From assembly GCA_921293015.1 (NCBI GenBank), contig OV121094.1:38128054-38192053 (forward strand): a stretch of 64,000 nucleotides of DNA, given 5' to 3'. This stretch comes from Phorcus lineatus. Lineage: Eukaryota > Mollusca > Gastropoda > Trochida > Trochidae. Positions 28,601-41,419 of this stretch are shown piece by piece; position 1 is the first letter of the stretch, and each line of letters starts with the position of its first letter. A program made the position numbers and the translations under genes. The notes beneath the pieces were generated by a model. The model saw only the letters and a list, made by a program, of their open reading frames with translations, was not told where the DNA came from and made no database searches.

Positions 28601-30599
28601 CCTAACAATTTGTATTTCAGTTAAGATATTTCTATTCAACAACTTGTATATATAGCCAATGCGTAATTCTCTGAATGCTATCTTGATTAGATAATTAATG
28701 TTCGGATGACTGGAAGATTGTTTAAAAAATATGAACAATATAGATAATAAATCTTGCAATTTTCTTTAGGATTTAATTATCAGGAAAAGTTAAATCTAAT
28801 TCACAATGACAATTAACTTCATCGATAACAAAGCTTTTTCCGAAAATAATCAAAAGAAATTTTCATTAAATGTCATATTTTTAATGGTAAAAGGTATATT
28901 TAGCATTAAATATGCATGTGCGACACAAAACAAAAATATGGATATTCTGTCAGGGTATGTCTTTTAAAGGTCATACATAAAATCTGTTTAATAACACATC
29001 GTTTAAATCTAAAATGTTTTTTTTTTCCATAGCAATGAATACAGTAAAGATTTCAACTTTCCTTGAACCTCAAATTATGTTTTCCCTTAGATACATCTTG
29101 AATTGAAAGGCTAAATCAATATTGTTTAAGAGTTAAAAAAAACATTCAAAAACACATCGTATTTGGAGCTTTTATGATCTGCAATGAATAAGTTGGCGTA
29201 ACTGACTGACATGTCATACATTTGTACATAAAACCTCCTCTCTGGAATTTTATCTTTTTTAAGATAACATTTGTTGACGATGTGCATTGTAACTGAACTT
29301 TTTGGGTTTGATGCAAAACTATAATAACACCTAAAAGTTAAAACTTAACTCAAAATTAAAATTGCATGCTTTATCTTAAACAACACAAAACGAATAAAAA
29401 AAAAATCATTTTGATATATACTAATTGTTGTAAAAATCTGTTTTTCAAAATAGAGAGGAATTTCAAAGGGAACACCGGTACAGTATGCTGTTTTTTATGT
29501 AAGAAAAATGATAATTAATCATACAAAAATAAAAATAACTACATATGCATAATTGTAACATCAATGATCATCTCAAGCCCCAAACAAGCTCAGACACGAG
29601 TTGAGTTTAAAACGTTCGTAGTCATCTTAGACACGAGACATCATTCAAAATATGCCTCTGTTCAACAAGCAGTACAGTTTGCAACATGATGCAGATAGTT
29701 TGCTGTTTTGGGTTTAACAAGGTTGATTATACAGGAATAGCTGTAAGTATTCAGTGGATGTAGCTGTGTCGGCTTAATAAATGCACTATAGACATCTAAA
29801 GAGTAATTAAAAATCCTTCTTACCTTGATAGTAGTGGTTCAGGGCAAAACTGTATTTAAATTGCAAAAGGCATTATTTCAAAATTATATGTAAGCCAAAC
29901 TAAAGGGTAAATGAATTTATCAAATTAGGGTTGAAAATGCTATAGATGGGGACGACATAACACTATTGTTGTTGACGTCATTGTTCAATGTTTCATGAAG
30001 GCATTCAAACACCTTTCTTTATTTCGGAAAAAAGAATATGGGGCGCTTTCATATTTACTAAAACAATGCTATAAAAAGAGATGATTATACACATTTCTAA
30101 AATGTGTCTATTTAAAAAATAAAAAACATAAAAAAGTCGAGGACGTCGAGATAACACTCGAGATAACAGTTAATTCTTGGCATTGAATCCGTGAAATGAA
30201 ATGACATTGACTGCAAGAAACAGCACATTCAGTAATCATTTATAACATGCTTTACCTTAGATACTAGATTTCAGAAGAGTCGTATCACCAGTGTACTCCT
30301 TATTCTAAAACTTCTTCCAAAATCATCAATCACTGAATATATATACATATTATACATCGCAATAAAGTAGGGACGATATTTTCCTCTCAGTCAAACAGGT
30401 AAGTTTACATGAAGGTTACACTCTTCGCTAGATCCTGGTAAATCGAATAGAAAACATGCAAGTATCATTCTCACTTTCTCAGACTTATCACAATCTGCTG
30501 TCAACTGCTTTTTCTCACACATTCATTTAGATATGTCGAAGTTTTCAGTGAACGTTTTAACACCCTCTATTGCAGACTCTAAACATTTCAGAAAAGGGC
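25691..30599. other. AT-rich non-coding sequence with a small tandem duplication
   Basis: No gene recognised over nearly 5 kb, and very few frames exceed 60 codons. A perfect 21-bp direct duplication sits at 25921-25962 (two abutting copies beginning TTGAATTTATATATGATA). A CRE octamer TGACGTCA is at 29973. Confidence 0.55.
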
Positions 30600-31010
30600 G
30601 TCGTTGTTTACTTGACTGTGAACGTATTTCTTTAATGCTACATACTAAAGAGACAGAGAAATGAACTTAATGAAGAATCTAATTTACTGGTCAGGTACTC
30701 TTATCAAACGATTGAAGAATAACGTATTGTCTATAGAACAGCAACCAATGGATTGTAACCGTGCTTCCAGACAGGTAATGTATATATAAACGTATAAAAT
30801 GAGATAGGAAAACCTAATAAAAGCCGAAAATGAGAAGGATTAACCTAGGGTTTCTCATCCGGTCTGCACGATCTACCATAAGATAAATCTTAGTTTCTTA
30901 TGAGAGTAAGAATAACATTTTTCATGAAAATCCTGTTTACGTTTAGCAATTATCTTGTTAACCTGCTTGAAAGTACAATGTCTGATACATGGTGAATGGT
31001 GTAAAAAATT
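30600..31010. repeat. Dispersed repeat family A, copy 2
   Basis: Same-strand counterpart of 20855-21290, sharing the same ordered landmarks (the most obvious is TGTAACCGTGCTTCCAGACAGGTAA here). It has an internal deletion and many substitutions relative to copy 1, and no frame is conserved between the two. Confidence 0.75.
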
Positions 31011-31749
31011 ATTATAAAGGTGATGTTGTTTTAAAAACATAATTTAATGCCTTGTTTCTATAATAAGGTACGAGCGTTGTCAATATGTTTTATATGAAGA
31101 ACTTTCATCCCATTTACTTAAAAGTATCAGTTAAGCTACCAATGAATGTTCTAATCTTTTTAGAAATGTCTACCGAGTTGAAATACTTATCTTACTTGAG
31201 GGATGTGTTTTCAAAACTTTAGTATTTGTATTTTCAAGTTAAAAGCATGCATTAAAATTCTATTTTGAAACATGTTTGACAGGTCTCAAGGTATCATTAA
31301 CGAATGCATATTTTAATCTAAATAACTAGATTAATTTAAATAACTAAAATCTGAAACTTGCGGAAACATAAAATATCACAATAATTTATATTATGTTACA
31401 ACTCAATGACCAGTGATGATATATTTTGTTTTGGTAAATAAGATAGAAATAGAAATAAGATAAAATATGAAATCCTTGCTCAGCTAAATTAGATAAACGC
31501 CATGAAAATAATGATAAGACGACTTCCCAGTGACAGAAAAATCCTATTTGGTAATGAGATAAAAAAGATCGGGGCTCAACTATGCACATACGTCATCATA
31601 TAAAATAACATTCTGAACTTGTGTTAAGAGTTAAGTATTAAAGGTCATACTTGCATTTTCTTCTTTGATAAAACAAATTTTCACTTTCAAATCATGTGTA
31701 AATTTGCATGTGGTAGATTTACAACATTATATGGCAATTCAGATGATAA
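31011..31749. other. Non-coding sequence upstream of the LINE
   Basis: Nothing recognised. The expected N-terminal half of the LINE endonuclease is not visible here, which is why the element is called 5'-truncated. Confidence 0.5.
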
Positions 31750-31764
31750 TTTTGACCATGGTAT

Positions 31765-32503
31765 TTGTTTTCCCGCAATAATCCAGTTCTCTCGAAAGCT
31801 GTTTTTGGTGCAATTATTGTACATGACGGCATAGATATATTAGAAAATAAACTTTTGCAAATATGGTATGTTTATGGGGAAGCTTGTAAGTTTATTTTGA
31901 TTGGTGACTTTATTGCGCGAACAGCTAACGAGCCTGACTACATTGTGAATGAAACGACAGTTGTGGCTATATTCCTGTTGTCGAGGACTATGCACAGGAC
32001 GATTTTGCTAAACCCCGCTTCTCATATGATACTGTTACAAACATGTATGGGAAGTCCTTACTCGAGTTACATTTAAAAAAAACGGTTGCAGCACTGTTGA
32101 TTACGCTATTGTTTCGTCTGAACTGTTTGATAACAACATCCACAGTTTTGAAGTTAACGCCCGCACGGAGTCAGATCATCTCCCGATTTTTTGTGTAGTT
32201 CAGGATGCAATTACTTCACGTTCTAAGGATAATAATATGACAGTATCCCTTTTCACATCCGTACGTTATAAGCTGCCAGAGGAGCACAGAGAGAGTTTTT
32301 ATATGCACCTGGTAGATAATATAAAATATGGTATGCTGAATGATTTCAGTGACTTATTTCATACTGACATTAAGGAAGCTATATCTAAGCTCACGTCCCT
32401 ACTACATTTTCAGGCGTTAAAGCTGGAGCTAGGAAATTTAGTTCTCCCTTTCGACCAAAATGTCTTCAACCTCCATGGTTTGACCGCGAATGTAGCAAAT
32501 TAA
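31765..32503 (+). pseudogene. LINE endonuclease C-terminal half and linker, frameshifted
   Basis: In intact LINEs the APE-like endonuclease nicks target DNA to prime reverse transcription. Visible motifs are IGDFIARTANEPDYI at about 31900-31943 (family consensus GDFNARTG; the Asn normally contacting the active site is Ile here), YGKSLLEL near 32048, STVDYAIVSS at about 32090-32119 and the catalytic SDHLPIF at 32171-32191. These motifs sit in three different frames, broken near 31950-31976 and in the A-run at 32073-32082. After SDHLPIF the frame continues as a linker to a stop at 32503, but the correct reading shifts near 32411, where PPWFDRECSKLK (a conserved LINE linker motif) appears in another frame. 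The product cannot be functional. Confidence 0.85.
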
Positions 32504-32649
32504 AAACTGAAAAATATAGATTTTTAAATTGCTTTAGAAATTACAAATGTGCAGTTAACATTGAATTATACTTGACTGCAAACAAAACTTTAAGAAGTGT
32601 TGTTAATTAAAAAAAGATAATTATCTATCAAAAGCCGCAGATGATATAA

Positions 32650-34148
32650 GAAAGGCAGCAGTTAACCCAGACTGTAAGATATTTTGACGCACCTTAAAAC
32701 AGCACCTCAAGAAAGCATCCGCTGTTGATAACATTACACCACACCAATGGTTTCATTACTTCAAAGATCTCCGTTCCTGTAGAGATGGTAAACTTCTCTC
32801 TGATTTTGATAAGTCGGTGTATGACTTTGTTTTAACTCATAACTGTGATGACTGTGAAGATTTTGCCTTTTCTTATGATATATTGTCAACCCAGATTACT
32901 GAAGAGGAGGTTATAAAATCTATCAATGAGTTACAGTGGAATAAGGCCGCGGGACATGACGGTATTCCTCCCTCATTTTATAAGGCCTCTGTTACAGCTA
33001 TTGTGTCGTATCTGAAAGAATTAATAAATACAATTCTCGCTAATGGTCAATTTCCATCGGTTTGGATTATTGGTATGATTGTACCTCTATTTAAGGCTGG
33101 TAGTGTTTCTCAAACATCCAATTATCATGGGATATCTCTTTTGAATGTTAATGGGAAACTACTTGCTCATAATCTAGAAAGGCGCTTACGCGCTTGGGTT
33201 GATATAAATGAGCCACTGGATGAAGTTCAAGCTGGTTTCAGACCTGAATATAGCACATCAGACAATATATTTGTATTAAAAACACTATGCAACAAATATA
33301 TATGCAGATCAAAAGGGAGATTTTATTGCGCTTTCATTGATTTTAAAAACGCCTTTGATGTGAAATTATTATTCATGTTACATACAAAGGGATGTCATGG
33401 TAAAATGGATAATATTTTAAAAAGTATATATGAATCTGTAGAATCCTATGTAAGAACTGATTCTGCAGCTGGTATTACTGAAACGTTTAACACTACTGCC
33501 GGTGTAAGGCAAGGTTGTGTCCTTAGCCCCTTGTTATTCATCTTTTTTTTTATAAATGAACTAGTTGTTAGTATGTTTGATACATATAACAATGGAATAT
33601 TTGTCACCCCTTAAATCAAAGACTTACTTTTACTTTTGTTTGCATGCGATATTGTTACATTTTCATACATGGTAAATGGCTTGCAGTGACAGTTGAATAT
33701 TCTACAAAACTTGTGTGACACTTTGGGATTAGAACTGAATATGGGTAAATCTAATATAGTTGTCTTTAGAAACTGTGGCATAGTGGCGAAAACGGAAAAA
33801 TGGTCATTCCGTGGCAAAAATATGAATGTTGTTACGTATTACAAGTATTTAGGACTTGTTTTTTCAAGTCGACAAAATTGGTCCACGGCATGTACATGTA
33901 AAACCCTTGCAGGACAAGTCAAAAAGGCACTGTTTCCATTTTTAAACTCTTCAAGATTAAGAAGTTTATTTCTCATGATTCTGCTTGTCTACTTTTTGAC
34001 ACCAAATAACACCAATTTTATTATATGGTTCGGAAATCTGGGGAGCACGGTATTTGGAAGTTGTAGAAAATGTTCATGCATCTTATTTCAAAAGTTTTTT
34101 TACAGTCGGAAACAGGTCGCCCTACCATGCTTGTTGAAAGTCAAATGA
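32650..34148 (+). pseudogene. LINE reverse transcriptase domain, inactivated
   Basis: The RT copies the element RNA into DNA at the nicked target. The longest intact piece is 32817-33614 (265 codons); the same frame continues to 34148 through stops TAA at 33612 and TGA at 33687. Motifs in order are NKAAGHDGIPPSFYK (fingers, about 32940), VPLFKAG followed by NYHGISLLN (consensus NYR.ISLL), QAGFRPEYST, FIDFKNAFDV (motif A with catalytic Asp, about 33337-33366) and GVRQGCVLSPLLF (motif B, about 33500). The FADD catalytic box is FACD at 33639-33650, losing one metal-binding Asp. LELNMGKSNIVVF, the usual post-catalytic segment, follows at about 33729. A region around 32650-32816 (ASAVDNITPHQWFHYFKDL and following) belongs to the same protein before the first good start. 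Confidence 0.92.
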
Positions 34149-34630
34149 GAGTAATTAAATATCGGATCAAACTTATTAGAATACCTGATTATCGCAACGC
34201 CAACCAATGCTATCAGCTATTGTTATCATTAGATGATCGTGGAAAACAATCATGGGCTTCAGATGTTAGAAATATCTTATTTTCAAGTGGATTTTCTTAT
34301 GCTTGGTTAAATCAAGACGTCGGTGATAGAGAAATATTTTTGTCAATGTTTAAGCGACGAATAAGAGATACATTTATTCAGAATTGGTCCGAAACAGTTA
34401 ATTCATCCAATTTTCTAAGTCATTATTCACGTTGTAAATCACTGTTCGGACCGGAAAAGTATATAAGCGTTTTCAATGATAAGTCACTCTTGAGACATTT
34501 CTGTAAATTTAGAATTTCACTCCACTTCTTTAAAATACAGTCTTTGAGAAAAGATAACAACAAGGTAGATGATTTGTCATGTTCGTATTGTTCGTTTGGT
34601 CAAACGGAAGACGCATTGCATATATTGTGA
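34070..34630 (+). pseudogene. LINE C-terminal domain remnant
   Basis: A 186-codon frame shifted relative to the RT. It starts with the continuation of the LINE protein (GRPTMLVESQMRVIKYR and following) and ends in a Cys-containing segment, CSYC at about 34579-34590 followed by EDALHIL. This resembles the C-terminal CxxC...E..H...C motif of many animal LINE proteins, a presumed nucleic-acid-binding zinc motif. The frame ends at TGA (34628-34630), and in another frame a further Cys (TGT/TGC) is encoded right after, so this stop may be another frame lesion rather than the native end. The 3' UTR follows directly. Confidence 0.75.
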
Positions 34631-34780
34631 TGTCATCAAATCTGTTGCAATCTTTATAAAACAATTGGTGTACATAAAAAAATATCGAGTCAAACATTTA
34701 TCTAGGTCACATGATCAAAATCTGTCATGATGTAACTGCAATTTTACTTTGGGCCACTGGGCTTTCAATACTGAATAAAC

Positions 34781-34805
34781 CTGTCTGTCCGTCTGTCTGT
34801 CTGTC
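34781..34805 (+). repeat. CTGT microsatellite tail of the LINE
   Basis: Six CTGT-type units, one with a substitution, directly follow ATAAAC. Short tandem tails instead of poly(A) are typical of several animal LINE families, so this marks the 3' end of the insertion. Confidence 0.85.
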
Positions 34806-34810
34806 AGTAT

Positions 34811-36092
34811 ATATGAAATAAATTTATCTCTAAAAGCAGTTGTGTTTGCATTTACACATTAATATAAATCAGAGACATAACATACTTATAATCACTTTTA
34901 GTGAACTAATAAAATTAATATCCGACTGGCAAATACTGACAAAGATAACATTTTATTAGGAAAAACTTGATGTGTATGACCAGTTGAGTCAATCTGATTT
35001 TTCAGCATTTTTTTTAAAAATCACGATGTCGAGGAAAAATGCCTGATGTATTTACATGTATATGATTTGCAGAATGTTATTGACATTGTTTCATATGTCA
35101 TACATTGAGAAGACCCTGCACACTTACTTCAATGTGTAATTATCATAATAAGAATCCTATTGTAATAGTTTTCAAGAAATATGTGTAAATGTAAGAGACT
35201 TGAATGGTCTACTTATGAAACAGAGAACATTTAGTTTTCAGCTATAAAGCTTATAAAAATAATGTTTCTTTCAGACCTTTATTAGACACTTATCATATTT
35301 ATGATGAGCAAGACATATCAGGTATGGGTGATAGTTTTAAAAAGACATAATGCTACGTTTCCAACTCTGAACATTCTTATCCTCTCGCCTTCCTGTTGCT
35401 ACGAGGGCTGTCATAAATATCACTAAAATAATCATAGATTATTGATATGCTTATTTCATGATATTAGCGTTTTCAACAGGAGGATGTTAAGTCATTGAAA
35501 ACACCGACAAGTAGACTCCTCAAATGTTTGATATTATTTGCAAACTAAAGTAAACTAATCGTCAGTTTTATTGTTTTCATTCACTTTCAAACAAACCGAT
35601 ATCGATTTAGTTACAGTGCAGATGAAGTGGCTTTAAAATAGAGATTGTTAGAGATTGGAAGTTATGATTAGTCTTCCATAATGAAAAGCGAAGATTTATG
35701 TCAAGGTGTTAAACCTAAAAACATGCATCTTCACATGTAATCCAACTCACAACATTTCATTCATTTAAATGCCATATTTTATTTTGTGCGTGATTAGCAA
35801 ACACATGCATAATTTAGACAATTATATCTCATTGACGTCTTCTACCTGTGAAAATTATTGAGGAATTTGAAGCGTCGGTCCTATGAAAATTTCTCTGAAA
35901 ACCTTTAACTGTAAAAAATATTCAAGCAATGCTGATGTTTGATATATCATGGTGCCTCTAGACTCTGACAACTTAATAAGATACATTTATTTTAAGAATG
36001 ATATAAGGTGGGAATTAGATGTAAGCCCATAGAATATTCCCCTGTAAGAGATGTATCAGCAGAGTATATTCATATCTGCGAGTAAGGAGCTT
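34811..36092. other. AT-rich non-coding sequence, nothing recognised
   Basis: No coding frame of note and no repeat boundary seen. Confidence 0.5.
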
Positions 36093-36210
36093 GGTCCCGT
36101 TGCACAAAACACTAAGGTAACCTTAAGTCACTAAGGTAGCCTTAGTGCAATGTTAAAGAATGGCACTAAGGTTAACCTTAGTGTAAAGTTGCTTGGTGCA
36201 ACGACCCCCT
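36093..36210. mobile_element. Short foldback / MITE-like element
   Basis: About 118 bases with imperfect terminal inverted repeats. The left end GGTCCCGTTGCACAAAAC matches the reverse complement of the right end, which reads GGGGTCGTTGCACCAAGC. Inside are three CACTAAGGT-type strings in alternating orientation, including the near-perfect palindrome CACTAAGGTTAACCTTAGTG at about 36163-36182. The whole can fold into a long hairpin. No target-site duplication is clear. It fits a miniature non-autonomous DNA transposon; a chance palindrome is unlikely at this length. Confidence 0.7.
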
Positions 36211-39200
36211 GGTATATTAGAATAACAGAAAGAATTCAAGTTTCTCAATTGTTTACACTCTCTCTGTGCAAAACAATAAGTATAACTAGTATGGTCTTTT
36301 TATCTAATCAGTCATTAAAGAGGTGCAACTTTCAGAAATGTTAAGCAAAATAATATTGATATCATATGATTTGACTTTTACAAGGTTCATAAGTCTGATA
36401 GAATCATTACAAATACATTCGCAAGAATTTGAATGATGATAATGAATGTTTCATATGACTTATTTCTGTTACTAATTTGTTTTCAAGTAAAGCTGATATA
36501 AGCGTTTTGTAACTACTTAATGGACAATGTGATAACTAACCTTATGGCAATAGGCGAATAAGTAACACGAGTATGAATATACAGGATATTACTCATTACA
36601 TTTCAAGTAACGTTATCATGAACGCAAAAACATCAGCAACTAAAATCGACAATGCTATGTGCTCGTTTCAAAGCAAATCAAATCATTTTGCATGTCTTCC
36701 TTGCATATACTTGTAATCATTGAAAGTCCTGAATATTTTCAACATTTCATTGTGAATGGGTTTATTAAGTATTACGATATATTGTCAAGCCGCTGAGGAA
36801 AATCTTAAACAGCCATTTTATTCTTTTGTTGACAGCATGACAATACAGACAGATCAATTTACGCATTACAATAGTTTTGACTCATCAGAGTATATGGCTT
36901 TCAATGTACATTTACACTACTAATAAGATTATTTTATTTGGGAGGCATTGGGAGATAAATGGAGCACAATTTCTATGGATTTACAACTTCTCAATTGTAG
37001 GATTGCGACGTTGTTTGATAATATAACGCTGTTAGTATCTCCACCGAAACGTCACAATCCTGCAAATTTACGAAATTGTGCGTGGTTGCAAGTTAAAAAA
37101 AAGAGATTAATGTTCAAAAAGAAGGTGTATGTTATGGTTCTTTTCATTGCGCCTAATAGATTAACGCCATATATAACAGATCAGTTTATACACAGTTGCA
37201 ACATACAACTCCAAATGACATTCCAAAGTACCACGAAAATACTTACTGCATACCCAAAATAATAATTTCTGTGGCAAAGTTACTAAAGAAAATCCATTAC
37301 ATTACCAGGTGTTTTTCATTAACATGCATTTTATTACAGTGGTGCAACTGTATGTGAATAAGTTCTTCTCTGTTCCAGACTATTGAGAATTGTTTTCTTG
37401 ATTTTATTTGACAGTCATGACTTACTTCTTACTCAATGGTAACTATCTATTTCTGTTTTAGCATCATTTATCAATTTGTTTTCGTTATGTTTTCTGCGGC
37501 AAGTAATACTTGAATTTAGACAGCTATAGGTATTTTCTTATCACTCAATGATAGATAGGTCCATCTTTGACAACAACATAATTGTTGATTCTGTCGGAAA
37601 GATGGATCGGCCTTGTTACGGCCTCCAATAAAGCTCACTTGACTGAAAGCGTAGTCTGCTAAGTTAAGCGTTTTCTATAATGTGTTTGGGCATGTATTTC
37701 TATAGTTTAATCCCTTTTTAATTTTTAATTTTCTTCTGCATTCGTTGCAATTTCAATTACCATGTTAGCAGTGGAAACTAAACATGTTATAACAAAGTTT
37801 AGAATGAGAAGGGTTGAATAATTGACACGATCATAGAAATTTATAATTCGTGTAGACACTCAGATGGATCCTTAACAACATGCATTGTAAAATCAGAAGA
37901 AGAATGTAAATATATTCCATTATATAGTATTTTTTCCATCATAAGTCCATCATCATCCCAGTACCTTCATCAATCAATTGTGAGACACCAACAATAATTG
38001 CAATAACACCCGGCATTGAACAGAAGCATATGGGTTTACAACACCAGATCAGGGACCTACATTATATGAAGAGGATGAGCTGATGCTTTATATACATTAA
38101 AAAAGCAGCGAATAGACAAGCCGCCGTCACATTTGGAGATGATTTATTGTAAAGAATGTTAGCCATGTGACCCTAGTAGAATCGATGTTGAAACAGTTCA
38201 TAACTCTCTCTCTCTCTTCTATATTTTAACATGATGACATGAGGAAGAAATCACATACCAAAGGGTCAAGATTGTAGATACAATGTCCATGCAATCTAGC
38301 CTAATATTTTGAAATATCAGGAGTTGAAAAAGCATAAACTTTTCCTATTTTCAAATATTCCAGTACCATAGAAATAAAGGATAAGAAGGAAACCTATATT
38401 TTTTAGTCATATTATCGCTGGTGATGTAATTTTGAATCCGCATTTGTGAACAATAACGTGTATTAAGTTGCACCTGCATACTAGTTATACTTTGGAAATA
38501 AATATATCATCTTACAGAGTTACCTGTGTCTTCACAACATCACAGACCTGTTGTACTCACGTGTAGTAGTGGTGGTAAAGACATGGGGAAAATTAACTTC
38601 AGTACATGTACAATGTTTAACATTACTGTCCACCTTAACGATAATATATAGCATTATCCAGGAAAAGACTCTAAAAAGCTAAACGAGGAAATCATTGAGA
38701 TGATAATGTCGACAGTTTAGTTACCTAGTATTGTGAATAACATATAAGTATCAGTGAAAAGTGACAGCTTCAAGACGAACCTACGTCCCACGACCTACCA
38801 GAAGCACGACATACTGCAAGTTTATACTTATTTACTCGTCAATACACTTTTTCTTTGATTGTAAGCTTTCACTCTACTCATACAGCATCTGGATCAGTAA
38901 ATACTTTATTTTTACCATCAAGTAGTGCGCCACCAACAGATATTTCCATGATGAAGTTGAGGATGTAGACAGCACCAGATGTGCGGAATTACAGACGTCC
39001 GGTTACAAATATTAAAGCGGAGGTGGTAATATGTAGAAAAATGAAGAAACATTGCCACTTCAATTTCGTAACTTAATTTTCACGTATTTTTTTAGGGATT
39101 GCTGTTTATGATAAAATAATAGTAGAGTTTATCTTTAGTGTTTTCGTAGTAGTCCTGGATTTTCTTCTCCATGTTTTTATTCAAAATGAAGGACTACTTC

Positions 39201-41395
39201 TAGATTTATGTTTATCTTGATGGTAGGTGAGCCTTTATCTCTTAAAAATCTCTCACACTTAACACTCGTGCTAGACATTTCTTTAATGTGAATTTTAATA
39301 CCGTTGACTTCAACATCTTATACTAGAGCATTAACTTAAATTTTTAACAGTTCATGGAACTATTTGATATCAATAGAAAACCTTTAAAATTCGATTAAAA
39401 AACTAGATTTACAAATGAAAACTGGCATGTGAAAGAGGAATTTTGAAAATACCATAACTTCAAGAAGGGATAATTTGCAATATCATTCAAATTGGATTGG
39501 TTATGGTATCGTTGAAAGAAAGTTTAGAGAAAAATATTTTTCCTACAAGAATTAATCAAATTGTATCAATCAGTTTGTACATTTGCATTTCAGCAGATCA
39601 ACCGTAGTGTTGCTTACAAATGTTAACATTGCCTTTATAGACCCTTTAGTGGCCCCCTTGAACAAAGTGCCATCTCAGTTAAGCCATTAATGGAGGAAAA
39701 GATGAATGGATTGATGATTATCAGTTTTTCATTATGCTGCTAACATCACTAAATCAAACGATTCCTTCAAAATCGCATGATTTTGCCACCTTAACGATGT
39801 TTTTTTATTCCATTGATGTGATTGTTAAACTACTGCTTGTAGTCAAAGAACATGCACACTTGATTTTGTTGCTTGTTGTACGATAATATCAGAAAAATAA
39901 GGGCACATTATGAAAAAGAATAAATATTACAGATGCAAAATGAAAATATACTATTTCCATTGATCAATACTATCCCTACCAGTGACCAATATCCAAGAGT
40001 AATCGTTATTTTGTCTAAGTGTCTTACAAAGTGTTAAGCTATATAAATTTCATCACTTTGATAAAGTTAATTTATTGAAATCTTCTTTAGACTTCCAACA
40101 CTCCATTATAACCTATACCTATACCTATAACCTCATATTTGAATTGGGTAATATATTATAAGCATGTACTAATAACATACATGTATAATCTGGAATGTCC
40201 CCTGGAATTTTGTTTCCCCAAAAATACCCCGAAAGGACTTTCCTTTTAACTAATCACCTTATGTGATGTATGCATAACCAAAATACATGAGATGCATTGC
40301 CACAGTTTCCAAATAATTAGGCTCAGAGCGTTGGCCTGAACTAGCTGATATTCAGAATTACAATTTAGCACTGAAATGTTAATATACTTAAGAATTGACT
40401 TCAACATTTAATAAGTTCATGCAAGTAGAAACAAAACTGCTGTGCAAACTATGCGGATTTACACAGTTTGTATACATTGGGTTTCAAGTTTATTTTCATA
40501 AATAAATATACACATGCTTGGTGTTTTCCAAAGGTTATTTTGTTCCAAACATATACATTTGTAACAGAGCTGCACCTTTTACGCCAGTGAATTCTGCGCT
40601 CAACGGCATCAAAGAGACACAATGTCAATATAAACGTCATTAGATCCTTAGCCTCGTCTACAACTCGTTCATCAGCAACTACAAATATACATGGCGACTG
40701 GCCATTAACTTATCAGACGTCCGTCACACATGGCTTGACATTGCTAGTTGCCAAAATGAAAACACAAATCGCTAATGTGGAACTCGAGAGGAAACAAGAC
40801 GAATTTACCCTCGTAGATGACATATATATACTGGTGGTGTTAAAATCTTGACAATGTCTTCTGAGTTGTGGAACACAAGTGATTTTACCGTCTGATAAAG
40901 CCTTTTGATTTATCATAAAAAGGCCTCCCTTAAGAAAAATTTGACAACAATTATTGTTCGTGGTACCTGAAGGGTGAACCTCCCAGAATACTCCTTAACA
41001 TGGTTTGTCTGTGTAAACCGAAACCGAAAATGCCCTTTAACTTTAAAAAACTGTAATATTAACAATGCGCACAGTGCAAAAACCTGGCTCTGAATGGTAA
41101 AACTAAAAGAAAAATCCCCAAGTTATTCTAAATTGAACCGTATTAGAGATAATTTAAGTTGATATGAGGAAATATTCACTCAAAGAAAGTAAACACTTGA
41201 GAGTAAGTCTTTCGATTCACATTAAGACACGTCCACAATAATGAAGAAGTGAAAGGGCCACCATAGTAAATGATTCCAAAAAATCTAAGTTTTTGTGTAC
41301 TAAAACAAATGTTTTATCTAGTTACTGCTAACAGTGTTTAATTTACTAATGGTGGGTTAAAAAACTTGAAAAGAAAACATTTCGTGAACCATTTA
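36211..41395. other. Non-coding sequence, no gene confirmed
   Basis: Frames such as 36948-37262 plus (104 codons) show no recognisable motif. A hairpin with 8-bp arms CCATCTTT / AAAGATGG lies at 37561-37605. A CT run is at about 38203-38217, and CCTATA units repeat near 40109-40133. At 40590-40916 both strands are open for over 65 codons, with somewhat higher GC, but no protein family was recognised. Confidence 0.45.
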
Positions 41396-41419
41396 ACTCA
41401 AAGGGAAAAACAGAAATGG

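Larger units (their letters stand above)
31750..34810 (+). mobile_element. 5'-truncated, decayed non-LTR retrotransposon (LINE)
   Basis: A LINE copy with an apurinic-type endonuclease remnant, a reverse transcriptase, a Cys-containing C-terminal region and a simple-repeat 3' end. The parts lie in the right order on one strand, but the frame changes several times: endonuclease in frame 1, then frame 0 near 31977, frame 2 from 32081, another shift near 32411, frame 0 through the RT, and frame 2 again from about 34070. In-frame stops also interrupt it. The 3' end is a non-coding stretch of about 150 bases, then ATAAAC and a CTGT repeat. The endonuclease N-terminus and any first ORF are absent, as expected of truncated target-primed insertion. 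I cannot assign the clade confidently; the APE-type endonuclease with RT places it among the Jockey/CR1/I-like lineages rather than the restriction-endonuclease group. Confidence 0.9.

Noticed and set aside
36948-37262. A 104-codon plus-strand gene
   Set aside because: No recognisable domain, no splice or poly(A) context, and the composition is like the surrounding non-coding DNA.
37561-37630. Histone-type 3' stem-loop or other structured RNA near the CCATCTTT hairpin
   Set aside because: The GGCC/GGCC stem at about 37609 does not match the histone stem-loop consensus, and no histone gene is nearby; the 8-bp hairpin alone is weak.
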